A stretch of 22,294 bases of DNA from Auxenochlorella pyrenoidosa (GCA_001430745.1 KQ482051.1:153309-175602); one strand, 5' to 3'. Counted from the stretch's first letter, positions 1 through 9,958 are shown. Numbers and translations are program-made. The notes: generated from the sequence alone by a model not told the origin.

Positions 1-185
1 GACGCGACCGGGGCCCCCGTCGCCGTCGTCGTTGCGTGCGTGGTTGGGAGGGGGGGGGGTCTGGGAGGTGCAGCGCAGAGGGAGGCACAGAAGGGGGTGA
101 GGGTATGCGGCACGCGCAGAGGGAGGAGCTAGCTGGGCGGCCAGGAGTTCAGGCCAGCAGGCGTGGGGCGGGGCGGGGGGCGCAC
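1..185 (-). other. PEPC intron, incomplete at left edge
   Basis: The donor GTGCGC follows AAG at 186 on the minus strand, directly after the GNPNVTAK segment. No acceptor followed by PEPC-like sequence appears between 185 and 1. I see only pyrimidine-rich intron sequence on the minus strand, so the next exon must lie beyond the left edge. Confidence 0.7.
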
Positions 186-2822
186 CTTGGCGGTGACGTT
201 GGGGTTGCCGTCCCGGTCGCCGCCCATCCAGGAGCCAAAGCGGATGGGGCAGGCGTCGATGGGCAGCTCGCGCCCGGTGTGCTTCTTGAGAGAGGCGGAG
301 ATGCGGCGCAGCAGCTTGGGCAGGGACGACCACAGCGACTGGTCCACGATGTGCAGCCCGCCGCGCGCCTCTGCGGGGCGGTGGCAGCATCCAGGCGGGC
401 ATGGCAGTTGGCGGCTTTGCAAGCGGCAGGGATGCCGGCATGGTCGGCACGCAGCATGGGCACCCCAGCTCTCCTTCCAGCAGGCCAGTACGTTGGGGTG
501 GCCTCAGCAGGGCACAGCAGCAGCAATGCACAACAGCGGGGACAGCGCAGGCGGCAGCCCACGCGGGCGGGCGGAGCGGCGCACCATCCAGCGGCGTCGG
601 CTTGCGGCGGCGCAGCTCGTCCGTCTGCCACAGTGCGGTGATCTCGCTGCAGCCAGGCAGGAGAGCAGCGCATGGTGCCGGAGTGGGTGAGGTGAGCACG
701 CTCATCAGGCGTGCTGTGCATGGCCATGAGCATGCCAACCCGGGGCAGCACGGGACAAGAGGATGCTTGCTGCACGCTGCTCGGATGCAGCAGCACGGCA
801 CAAGCGCTGCGGGGCGGCGTGCGGTCGGGCTTGCAGGCAAGGCCCACCGGATCAGCTCCTCGATGGTGGCGTCCCGCTCCTCCTGCGTCATGTCCTGCCG
901 GTCGTTCTGCGCCAGCAGCGTCGCGATGCGCGTGTGCTTGTGCTGCAGCGTGCGCCGGTTCACCTGCGTGGGGTGCGCCGTCAGCACAATCTCCACGTGC
1001 TGGGTGGTCACTGCAAGGGGGGCGGGGGCGCGTGGGGGAGGAGGTGAACAGGTCAGCACGCAATTCACCACCAGGCGCGTGATGCCAGTGAGCAGCACGT
1101 GGCGTTTGGTGTTTGGAGCGCCTCCACAGGGAGGGATGTGAAGCGGGCCGTGCGGCGGGGCACCCACCGGCCTGGTACAGCTGCTCCTCGCTGATGCCCG
1201 ACTCCAGAAGGTCGTGGAACACCTGGGGGGTGGGTGGGTGGGGGTGGGGGTGGGGGGGCGGCACGCCACAGCGTGTTCATCGACCTTGAACAGCACAGCT
1301 CTTCAGCAGGAGCAGGGCGCCTTGAGAAGCCCCGGCCCCGGCCACACCAGCAGGGCCAAGCCGAGCGCCGCTGCGTCCCCAGCCGCGGGCCCCCACCTCG
1401 TCGCAGGTCTTGACCGGCACGCCGTCCATGCGGGTGGTGCGCACGCTGTGGTGCTGCTCCGCAATGCTGGTCAGGCTGCGGGGGGGGGGGGGCGCGTCGA
1501 GCGTGGCAAGGTGGGGGCGTCGGCAGGCGACACTGACGGCAGGCGTGCAGCGGGGCGCAGCAAGGGCGCAGCAGGCACAGCAAGGGCGCAGCAGGAGCGG
1601 CACCCACTTGAGGTAGTGTCCGTAGGCGCGCAGGATGGGCAGCGCCTCCTCCAGCGGCAGCGCAAACAGCTCCTCAGCCATCTTCTGCGGGCAGGCAGGC
1701 GGCCGGGCGGGCCGGGCAGGCACGTGAGGTGCAGGCCCAGCCGCCGGCGAGCGGCCACAGATGCGGCTGCAGAGAGATACATGCTGAAGCAGCTGTTGCA
1801 CAGCAGCGGCTCGCATGCCCGCCGGCAGCGCGCCCTGCCAGTGCCATGAGACGGCACGCCCCGGCGGCATATCCCCGGGCGGCGCGGCGCGGCGCCCTCG
1901 CCGTTGCGGCGTCCCGCTCGCCTGCGCGAGGTAGCGCCCCGCATCCTTGTCGTGCGCTGAGTTGAGCTGCTGGGCGCAGTCGGACAGCGTGCGGATGCGC
2001 TCGATCTGCATGGGGGCGGCGGCGGGGGCCTCTGCCTCCTGTGACGACACAGCGCGGCTTGGGTCTGGCAGGCGGGCAAGGTAGATGCTGAGGGCAGCCT
2101 GTGGCATCAGGCGGTGGGCCCAGACCAGCCCGTAAGGGGTGGCAGAGCCAGGCCAGCAGCCAGCTCGTGTAGGACGTTGCAGCAGCTGCCTGCTGCCTCC
2201 AACGCAGCCTGGCCGTAGGTGTTTTTGGCGTGGGCAGGATGCGCCTCCATCACAGACACCAGGCAGGCGCAGGCGAGCATGCACTGCCTGCTGCAGCAAT
2301 GCGCAGCCCGGGCATGGCAAGACTGGCGCCTGTGGACCGCCGTGCAGGCCTGGCAGCAGGCCAGGCCGGGGGCTGGGCCCAGCGCTGTGCGCGACAGGCA
2401 GCGGCTTCTGGCCCACCTTAGCAAAGAGCTCGTCCCCGACCTCGATGCGCAGGCAGTCATCAAGCAGGGAGCCCAGCAGCCGGCAGTCGTCCACGAGTGG
2501 CTGAAGGGGATAGTCCTGCAGAGTGCAGGGCGAGCGCAAAGCTTGGAGGGCAGCAGACCCCGCTCCCTGCTGGCTGGCGGCGGCAGCAGGGCCTGCGGCG
2601 GAAGGTGCCGCCGCCGATGCCCGGGCGCTTTGCGGAGGCAGGATCGCGCTTGCACCTAGACACTGTGATCATCGTGAGCCAGGAGAGCACCCCACAAGCC
2701 TGCTGGGCAGCCAGCAGGGCGCAGGCAGCTCAAGGTAGAACAGGTTGGGAAGCCCTGGGCGCAACCGCAGCTGCTCATCGCACCTCTGCATAGTGCAGAA
2801 GATCGCCCTGGTGCTCGGCCAT
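186..2822 (-). CDS. PPC: Phosphoenolpyruvate carboxylase, N-terminal 281 residues (gene runs off left edge)
   Basis: Carboxylates PEP with bicarbonate to oxaloacetate, replenishing the TCA cycle. Exons on the minus strand: 2822-2784, 2515-2417, 2005-1922, 1684-1608, 1475-1397, 1222-1168, 1010-848, 646-585 and 370-186; all phases close. The next donor follows 186 and its intron runs off the window. Family hallmarks are the TAHPT motif with the catalytic His (about residue 157) and GSWMGGDRDGNPNVT (about 265-279). Also visible are LPLEEALPIL and an SIAEQHH segment after the exon 4/5 joint. The start ATG at 2822-2820 gives a short first exon, MAEHQGDLLHYAE, which joins in phase 0 to DYPLQPLVDDC. 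No serine occurs in the first 33 residues, so the N-terminal phosphorylation site of land-plant PEPC is absent. Intron 3 has a GC donor. The full-length family is about 900-1000 residues, so roughly 70% lies outside. Family call is very secure; exon 1 is less so. Confidence 0.95.
1558..1595. repeat. Perfect 18-bp direct repeat, 20-bp period, in PEPC intron 4
   Basis: The 18-mer CAGCAAGGGCGCAGCAGG occurs at 1558-1575 and again at 1578-1595, separated by CA. It lies inside the intron at 1607-1476 and does not touch coding sequence. It looks like a small intronic tandem duplication. Confidence 0.9.
1685..1922 (-). other. GC-AG intron 3 of PEPC
   Basis: The exon ends ...YLAQ at 1922 and is followed by GCGAGC instead of a GT donor. 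The acceptor CCCGCAG precedes KMAEELFALPLEEALP at 1684. Both sides are PEPC-like and in phase 0. The nearest GT dinucleotides downstream would add many unrelated residues. The intron itself spans 1921-1685. Confidence 0.75.
2006..2416 (-). other. PEPC intron 2, 411 nt
   Basis: This is the longest intron in the PEPC model. It lies between ...GDELFAK and IERIRTLSDC, which read continuously as PEPC, so no exon appears to be missing. I saw no embedded gene or repeat in it. Confidence 0.8.
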
Positions 2823-3123
2823 CGCGCCAGGCCTCAGTCACAAGCCCCTGCTGCCGATTGTCGTGTGCAAGCAGCTGTGGCGAGGGCTGTGCCGTTTGTC
2901 CACTCCGGCAGCCGGAGAGAGAGGCCCGGGACGGCCTGCATGTGCCATGCAGTGCGCCCAGTTTGGATAGCCGCAGCACGCGCAACGCCCCCTCGGCTAG
3001 GGCTTTTTGGGGGCGTCCTCCTTCGCTGCTTGCTGCAATTCTGCTGATAAAAACCACCAATCAGTGTCCTTAACTTGTCCATACTACGCGCACTTCTATA
3101 CTTTGTCAGTCGCCCCACGAAAA
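2823..3123. promoter_or_regulatory. Divergent promoter between PEPC and the DUF4864-like gene
   Basis: The 301-bp spacer lies between the PEPC start (minus, 2822) and the plus-strand start at 3124. It is less GC-rich than its surroundings at 3040-3120. It holds a CCAAT box at 3057-3061 and a TATA-like TGATAAAAA at 3045-3053, about 70 bp before the plus-strand ATG. Both 5' leaders and the core promoters must fit here unless leader introns exist. The motif assignments are by eye only. Confidence 0.5.
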
Positions 3124-4061
3124 ATGGCGCAGCGTTGTAGCTCGGTCTCCTGGGGCGCGGTGACCCCTAGTCAGAGGGAATGCATGTACCGAGCAACGAT
3201 TAGCGCCAGAAGCGCATGGGCAGCGCCCCGTCAGCCTGGCTGGCAGCGGGCGCAAGATGAACGGCGGCGGCAGCGCAGGCGGCAGCCGTGGCGGGCAGCA
3301 GCACACGATGAAGGCAGCAGAGGCGAAGGTACGCTCTGGGCAGGGCGCCCCCAAGAGTGCATTCCATCCCGGTTCCTAAGCTGGATCCCCAGACAGCCAT
3401 GCCCGACCGCCAGGCCTCATCCCGGCAGCGGGGGTCTACCGACACCGTGTCGTGCCCCTCGCACCCCTCCAGGCTCCTCCCTTGCCACCGAGTTCCAGTC
3501 CTTTCTCAACCAGCGTGGCGTGCCGGAGCTGCTGCGCGACCGGCAGCCCACGCACCTCATGTCCCCGCCGGCATGCATCGCCGCGCAGATGGATGCGCTG
3601 CAGGCGAGGCGCGTGCCACGCCTGCTGCTTTCGTGGATGCTTGTTCTGCTGGTCTCGACCACGACCTGCACAGCTGCGCGGCTGAGTCAGGGCATCCCAG
3701 CTTGCGTCCTCTGTGCGGCCTGATGCTGCTGCTGTATGATGCTCTCGCTGCCTCCCAAGCACCCAGTCCCTGCTCGCATTGCCAGGTTTGGTTTGCACTC
3801 TGCTGCCCATGGGCAGCGCCTCGTCAAGATCCTATGCCGCCTAGCCAAGCCTTGCCCGCATTCCTGCCCTGCGCGCATCGCCTCCCACGGAGTCTCGATG
3901 CCCACCCCACCCCGCCCCTGCAGCGGAATGACTGGCCAGAGGCAGATGCGGGGGTGCAGACCGCCTTCAAGTTCACACTCTGGGAGGGAGCAGACGAACT
4001 GCTGAGTGCCCAGGTGGGCAGTAATGTACGTGGGGTTTGCAGCATTTGGTCGGGCGTGGTG

Positions 4062-4098
<37 letters not shown>

Positions 4099-4787
4099 AA
4101 TGCATGCTTGAGCTGCATCAGGTCACTTGAGCTGGCAGCCTTGCGGGCGACTGCCGTCCGCCATGCAGCTATGCACCCGCCCAGCGCTCTGCAGCAGCCA
4201 AACACTCCCCTCCCTCTCCCACCCCCAGGCACCCTCTAACCCCCCCTCCCTGCTGGCCTGCATCGGCCGTTGCACCGCACTTGCAGGCAGGGCCGCGGCG
4301 CGTGCGGTCCTGGGCGGCACGCGAGGAGTGGCTGGCGCTGCCCGACTTCTCCAACCACCTGCACACCCCGCCCTACTCCGTGCTGCTCAACTGCGACAGC
4401 TGGCAGGTGCGCCACAGGGGCTGCCGGGGGCGGCGGCCCAGGCAGCTTGGCTCGGCGGGGCTGGGGGGCGCAAGGCCCGGTCTAGTGCCGCCCCAGGCCA
4501 GAGCACACCAAAGCGTGAGAGAGCAGCTGTACACAGTGTGTCCCAGTCCCTGTGTCTTAAAACCTGGGCTGCTGGCCTCCACCGCCCCACACCCTCTGCC
4601 GCAGCCAGCCTCGCAGCTGGTCTTCCCTTCAAAGCGGCATCGGAACAAGGCGGTGTGCGCGGTGGCAGCGACGGCGGCGGGCCGCCGGCACGTGTTCACC
4701 TTCTGCCTGGAGCGAGTGCTGCAGGGGCCGCTGAAAAACTGCTGGCTGACAGTGGGCGTGCGGGAAGGCGACTATGCCAACTGCTGA
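3124..4787 (+). CDS. DUF4864-like conserved plant/algal protein, probably plastid-targeted; function unknown
   Basis: Five exons: 3124-3328, 3473-3603, 3924-4013, 4287-4406 and 4605-4787, giving 242 residues with all phases closed. The first 67 residues are rich in Arg, Ser and Ala and poor in acidic residues until late, as in a chloroplast transit peptide. ATG 3124 has a favourable AAAATGGCG context. The conserved-looking core reads QMDALQ then RNDWPEADAGVQTAF (about 107-127), HTPPYSVLLNCDSWQ (about 168-182) and LKNCWLTVGVREGDY near the C-terminus. This layout (QLDALQ.ND..., HT..Y.VLL, WLT) resembles, from memory, plant chloroplast proteins carrying DUF4864. No catalytic residues can be named. 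Intron 2 has a GC donor. Exon 5 could instead begin at 4617, because a second in-frame CAG lies 12 nt downstream, which would remove PASQ. Confidence 0.7.
3604..3923 (+). other. GC-AG intron 2 of the DUF4864-like gene
   Basis: The exon ends in ...MDALQ at 3603, followed by GCGAGG. The acceptor CCCTGCAG precedes RNDWPEAD at 3924. Joining here gives ALQRND, matching the remembered family spacing. A GT donor 9 nt downstream (after CGC, 3612) is the alternative and would insert three residues (ARR). No embedded gene is visible in these 320 nt. Confidence 0.65.
4061..4096. repeat. (GCAG)9 tetranucleotide microsatellite
   Basis: Nine uninterrupted GCAG units lie inside intron 3 (4014-4286) of the DUF4864-like gene. 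The repeat is non-coding and is expected to be length-polymorphic between strains. Confidence 0.95.
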
Positions 4788-5279
4788 CAGCGCGCCAGAC
4801 CTGTGCTGCGCCGTGAGGAGCCTGGCAAGGCTGCTTGCTTTGGCAAATTGCATGAGACATGACATGGAAAGATTGGCATTGCCATGGCATTCGGAATTTA
4901 TGAGGCATTGTGGTGTTCACACCAGCGGCGTGCGAGCTGATGGGTAAGAGGTGACAAGGATGGGGTCGGGGGTCAGGGGGCGCGCAAGAATACAGGGTGG
5001 CGTCAGCACGCGAAGCACGCGAGAAAGGATCTGAGGCGAGATGTATCGGAATCATATTTCCAGTGCGAGAAAAAAGAAACATATCCTGCATCGCAGTCTG
5101 GTTGAACAGCAGGGGACACACTGCTAGGGGGAGCGCACGGTGGCACAACAGACCCCAGCGTGTACCCCGCGACCATAATTGGTGCTTGGGGCCAACCAGG
5201 TTGGCTTTAAGCAGCGCCCGTCGGGCGGCGCAGGTGCCACTGGCCGCGGCGCTGCAGGCTTCACCTCGTATGGGCTGCC
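4788..5279. other. Convergent 3' spacer between the DUF4864-like gene and the M14 carboxypeptidase
   Basis: This 492-bp spacer holds the 3' ends of a plus-strand and a minus-strand gene. It is less GC-rich than the coding blocks, most clearly at about 4840-5110. It includes a perfect 10-bp palindrome TGCCATGGCA at 4880-4889. I found neither TGTAA on the plus strand nor its complement TTACA, so the usual green-algal poly(A) signal is not evident for either gene. Confidence 0.6.
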
Positions 5280-8200
5280 TCAACGCAGGCTGGGCGCCAC
5301 CTGCAGGATGGCCTGCAGCAGCGCCGCTCCCAGCCGCCGGCTGCGCTCCGGGCTCCACCCCTGCTCCGGGTCGGGCAGGTCGGCGTTGTCCTTGAAGGGC
5401 TGCGGGGCAGGCGGGGAGGGGTGGGCCCGCGAACAGGGGATTGAGCGCGCTAACACTGCGCTGCTGGGCTGCCCAGGCTGGGGCGGGGCTGCGCCGCCCT
5501 CCCAGGGCAGGAGGCCAGAGGGGGCCCAGGACGTGGGGGCAACTAGCGTTGGTTTGCCGCCCGGCACGGTCATGGAAGCAGGACTGGCGGGCCCCCCAAG
5601 CTTGGTGCTGGTGCCCGGCCCGGGCGCCCCAGCCGCACCTGCTCCAGCGTCACGGCCAGGCAGCCAAAGCGGTGGCCAACCTGCAGGGGGGGGCCCGACT
5701 TGTGCTTGGCCAGCCTGTAATGGACACTCGCCGCAGCAGCCAGGCTGGGCTGCAGGACGCACCGCCTCCCTGCCTGCAGCCCAGCCCTGCTGGCCCCCGC
5801 CCACCTGCTTGGTGCACAGGCTGAGGTTTGCCGAGTTGGGTACCGCCGGGGGGTAGCCGTGGACGGCCTGGAAGTCGGGGCTGGCGCGGCAGAAGGCGGC
5901 GGAGAAGTCGTCGTTCAGCTTCTGCGGGGGCAGTGGGCCAGGGTGCGGGGCCGGGGTGAGAGAGGGGCGCTGGGGTGGGGCCGCAGAGGAGGAAAGGCGT
6001 CGGTTGAAGGACGGCAATGCAGGCATCATAAGCAGCCACCAGCATGCCTGCCAGCAGATCAGCCGGGCGGGATCCATGCCGCCGCCCCCCTGGCATGGCA
6101 ATATGCCTGTGCAACTCGTACTGGAGAAGGCAGGCGGACGAGCATGCAGGCAGGGCCCAGCGGGGCAGCAAATGGTGCGACCAGGTGCAGGCCGCGCCCT
6201 CACCTTCATGCGCTCGTCCCAGGTGGGCAGGCCCCGGTTGTCGACAAAGAATGCGTACGGCAGCTCCTCGTCGCCTGCAAACAGCCCGGGCAGGGCAAGA
6301 CAGAGGGGATCAAGGCATGCAGCGCAGAGTCAGCGTGCATGCGAAAAGGCCGGGAGCCCTGCTTAGGCAATGCCAGCGTGCAGGGCGGGCAAGGGCGTGC
6401 GCGCAGGCAAGTGGGCCACGCGCCCCCCTCACGCAGCAACGCGCGCACAGTCCAGACCACCGCCAGCCTGCCCGCGCCCTCGGGCTGCCACAGGCGCCCC
6501 AACCCCAACCCCCCCCCCCCCTCACCGTGCACATCCACCAGCAGGTCCACCCCCACCTCGTCCATCTCGTTGCGCACGTGGAGCACCTCGGGGCTGCTCT
6601 CCGGGGATGGGTTGGCCCACTGCGGCCCGAAAGAGTGGGAGGAGGGTTGGGGCGCGAGGGGGTGTGGCACCAGGGCGGCAGGGACAGCGTGGGGCAGCTG
6701 GCGAGCTGCGAGTGTGGCTAGGCAGGCCGGCAACGACGGCATCGTGGGGCAGCACGGGGCCTGGGGGCCAAGGCATCCGCATGGAGCAGTCCATGAGCAA
6801 GCAGCAGGTTTGGGGGCCAGCATGGCACGTCGCGTGCGCCTGCCCCATCCCACCCCACCCCACCCCCCTTCCACACCTCTCGGTTCAGGTTGGCGCCGGC
6901 AGCGTTGGTGCGCAGGTGGCCGCGGAACACACCGTCAGGGTTCCTGCCAAAAGCCAGCAGGAGGCGCTGCCAGCTTGGACTTGCAGCAGAGACGCGCCAC
7001 ACAATAGTGTGAGCGAGACGGCAGAGCATGTCGGGGACAGGCGAGTCACGGGGCGCGGTGTGAGGCGGCGCACCCCTGGGCGCCTCGGGGCAAAGCACAC
7101 CGCGCAGAGCACACGGCGCGGCGCAGCAGGCCCGCCACCCTGCACGGCCACCAAACAATAAGCACAGCACACCCAGCCCGGCGGCCTCACATGCAGGGCA
7201 CAACGTAGAACACACACTGCCGCAGCAGCGCGCGGCTGGTGGCGTCATGCGGGTCGACCAGGCGCCGCAGCAGGCCCTCGATAAAGTGCTCTGCAGCGCG
7301 TGTGTGTGTGTGGGTGGGGGGGGACTGGCGGGCTCCAGCTTCAGCGGTGCTGGGCTGCAGGGGGCGAGTGATGTTCTGCAGGCGGAGCGGGCGCTGCATG
7401 GGCCGCGGCTCCGCAGGCGCCTGCCAGCAAAGGAAGCTGGCGGGCCGGCAAGCCAGGGTGGCCCGGCGGGTGTGCACAGCGGGCACAGCTGCGCTACAGG
7501 GCACGCCAGCCCGGTGTGCCCCCCCCCCCCCTTTTCCCCGGCGCAGCGCACCCGCCATGCTCTCGCCCGGGTGCTGCCGGCCGATGATCCAGATGCGCCG
7601 CTTGCCCTCGTCGTCGGTCCCCACACGCAGCAGGTCGATGTCGTGCCCATCCAGTGACTCGCCCTGCGCGGCAGCAAGCCCGCCGGCGGCATCCCTGTCG
7701 CCCCACACCATGCGTGGCGCGAGGCGGGAGCAGGCGCCAGCACGCAGCTGCAACCCATGCAGCCCCGCCACCCTCCCTGCCCCGCCTCCCCCCCACCAGC
7801 ATCTCCAGCGTGACCAGCTCGTGGCACTGCATCTCCGCCACCAGCGCCTGGTGCTGCTCGTACGAGTAGGGCGCAAAGTAGGCGTAGAACACTGCGGCGC
7901 ATGGGGGGAACACGCAGTGAGGCACGCACATAACGGCCTGGCGAGGCGTGCAGGCCAGCTAGGGCATTCTTGGCCAACAGCCTTGCAGCTGTGGGTGACT
8001 GCCTGAGCATGGCGCACTGCCGGCACGCAGCACATGGCCCTCTTTCTACGCTCCCCCCCACGGGTCTACCTGCGCCGTGCTCGGGCGTGTGCGTCCAGCT
8101 CAGCACGCCCGCCTCCGCGTCGTAGCTGGTGGGCACCCGGAACCAGCGCTTCCTGCCACCGCACAGGGCGCACGGGCACAGCCTCACGTGCGCAGCGATG

Positions 8201-9474
8201 CGCTGGGAGCAGGGACAGCGTCCCCCTTGCGGACACGCAGGGCAGGCGCAACACTGACAGCCAAGGCATGGGTACCGCAGAGCAGGCCCGGGTGCGGGCA
8301 GGAACGGGGGCGGAGAGGGCGCTCACTTGTCGTACGAGGCGCACACGTTGTAGCCCGGCCAGGCCTCGGGGTAGGAGGCCCTGCCGGCGTTGGTGATGCG
8401 CACATTCAGCGTCTCGTGGGCGGTGTTGGACACCCGGAAGTAAAACCACTGAAAGTGCTCCTTGCGGTCGCTCGCGCAGTAGGGGTCTGCAGGGCAGGGG
8501 GGGGGGGGGGGCGGGAGGGGCAGGCCCGCCAGTTGCTAGGCTGCTGCAAGTGGCAGGCAGCACCTGCGCTGCCAGCGCGGCGGCTCCCCAGCTGCGCACA
8601 GCATGCACGCACGCCCTGCTTCCCAGCCAGGCAGGCAGCCTGCCGGCCGGACGCCCAGCAACCCAACCCGTCCATCCATTCAACTGAACAGCCGGGGCGG
8701 GCGCCCACCTGGGTGGATCTGCAGCTCTACATCGTGCGTGACGTGGTCCAGCGGGTTGCTGATGTTCACCACATCAATGTTGCCGCTGTCGTAGTTGCTG
8801 CAGGGGGATGGGAGGGATGATGGGCGGGCGGGGGGAGCAGTTATGCCCAGTCAGGGATGCCGCCTGCGTGAATCCTGCGGTGGTTGGGGTGCGGCGCTGC
8901 CAGCAGTGGGGCTGTGCCGTGTGCTCGGAGCAGCCCTTGCCCTGGGCACAAGGGCAGGCTTGCAGCCGTGCAGCTGGGCATCGTTCCCGCAATCCCACAT
9001 GATTGTCCGGCCTGGGGGGCAGCCATCCGCTCGCAGGCAAGCACCACCCACCTGTTGACATAAACGCCGACCAGGCTGCGCCCACGGCGGGTTCGTGCGG
9101 CGCCATCCTCGGCACCATCCACCGACCACCTGCAGGAAGCAACTTTTAGTTAGCTGGTGCTAGTAGTGGTGCTAGCAGTATGTGTATGTGAGGGCGGTCA
9201 AGCACGTTTGCTCTAGGCAGCATGCGGGCGACCGCTGGTCTGGGATGCCCCCCCTCTGCTGCCACCGCCACTGCCACCGCCGCTACCTCCTGCCCACACC
9301 AGACAGTGCGCACTTGGTAGCCACTTGAGCATCTGTACTAGCGCTGGCAGTCATGCTGGAGCGGCGAGCAGCCTGTCTGAAGGCTGGAGCCCGCCCAGAA
9401 GGACAGAAACCTGGGAGGCTTGCCCGACCGGAAGCCAGGTGCAGGAGAGCTGATCTACTAGAAATGGCGTGCAT
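5280..9474 (-). CDS. Bacterial-type M14 metallocarboxypeptidase (cytosolic carboxypeptidase superfamily) with N-terminal targeting extension
   Basis: Zinc carboxypeptidase that would remove C-terminal residues from peptides or proteins; substrate unknown. Fourteen exons: 9474-9287, 9129-9052, 8797-8709, 8486-8327, 8152-8070, 7891-7797, 7663-7552, 7290-7191, 6943-6877, 6619-6526, 6274-6204, 5921-5805, 5680-5639 and 5399-5280. They sum to 1416 nt (471 aa) with all phases consistent. The N-terminal CCP domain is visible as QWFYFRVSNT, RWFRVPTSYD and YAYFAPYSYEQH. Zinc ligands are H262 and E265 in RQHPGESMAE, and H355 in VDVHGDEELPY. Substrate-binding NPDG and GANLNREW lie at about 303-325. The proposed catalytic Glu is E431 in TLEQPFKDN. 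HGDEELPY and LE.PFKDN are typical of the bacterial branch rather than the animal tubulin enzymes. The first 62 residues are rich in Ser, Arg and Ala and look like a transit peptide. PCMNPDG replaces the PNMNPDG I recall as usual. Exon 1 is the least certain part. Confidence 0.88.
9287..9474 (-). other. Candidate organelle transit peptide exon of the M14 carboxypeptidase
   Basis: On the minus strand the ATG at 9474-9472 opens a 62-residue exon beginning MHAISSRSALLHLASGRASL. It has many Ser, Arg and Ala and almost no acidic residues before an internal Met within RRSSMTASAST. The donor AG|GTAGCG at 9287 is in phase 2 and joins in frame to WSVDGAEDG of exon 2. The intron (9286-9130) contains a good branch-site match, GCTAACT, before TTCCTGCAG. 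Exon 2 has no in-frame ATG of its own, which supports an upstream start exon. Confidence 0.65.
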
Positions 9475-9726
9475 GGCAGGATTTGTGAAAACAACGGCAA
9501 GCCGCCAGGACCAGAACTAAAGTCAATTCTTTGCAGTCCAGCTGGCAGCAGCTGCTGGGAGCGGCAGGAGGGCCTTTCTTGCATTGAATTACTGCAACCA
9601 TCGATCAATTAAGACAAGGACTGTACGCAGGGGAATTCGCCGATTTGCGATTGATCTGCTCGCCGCACGTCGTCCCATCGGACCTGGCTGTAGGCCCTCC
9701 ACGCACGGCAGTCATTGCGATCGCAG

Positions 9727-9958
9727 GTGAGTCCACTGCCACCCGCCGAGCTGCCGGCCTCTTACCTCCGTGTCTTGCAGCCCAGGCGGTGTCTGCTCTG
9801 CATAGCCCTGAACCGTCGAGAGGACTCTGATTCGATTGCTTGGCCGGATGTACAGCACCTCCCGGTTGCAGCGGCGGCAGCGGTGAGGGGCGCGTCGGCG
9901 GAGCCGGTGAGGCGCAGCCTTCGGCTTTTTCATGCCTGTGCTCTCCCACCAGTTGCAG
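9727..9958 (+). other. Possible 5'-leader intron of APC6
   Basis: A perfect donor AG|GTGAGT at 9727 is followed by two candidate acceptors: TGTCTTGCAG ending at 9780 (54-nt intron) and CCCACCAGTTGCAG ending at 9958 (232-nt intron). The smallest coding intron here is 92 nt, so the longer form fits better. No ATG lies between about 9530 and the donor, so the exon would be non-coding. Confidence 0.4.

Noticed and set aside
149..1264. 371-codon minus-strand open frame
   Set aside because: It overlaps several PEPC exons in the wrong frame and crosses their splice sites; composition only reflects high GC.
4061..4096. GCAG array as a CRISPR or regulatory array
   Set aside because: The unit is 4 bp with no spacers and lies in a eukaryotic intron; it is a plain microsatellite.
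5280..6209. Unspliced 309-codon minus-strand frame as a single gene
   Set aside because: Only parts of it (exons 12-14 of the M14 gene) show family motifs. The stretches between them match GT...CAG introns.
5280..9474. Tubulin deglutamylase assignment for the M14 enzyme
   Set aside because: Its motifs (HGDEELPY, LE.PFKDN) fit the bacterial branch, and the leader suggests organelle targeting. Only the broader carboxypeptidase call is supported.
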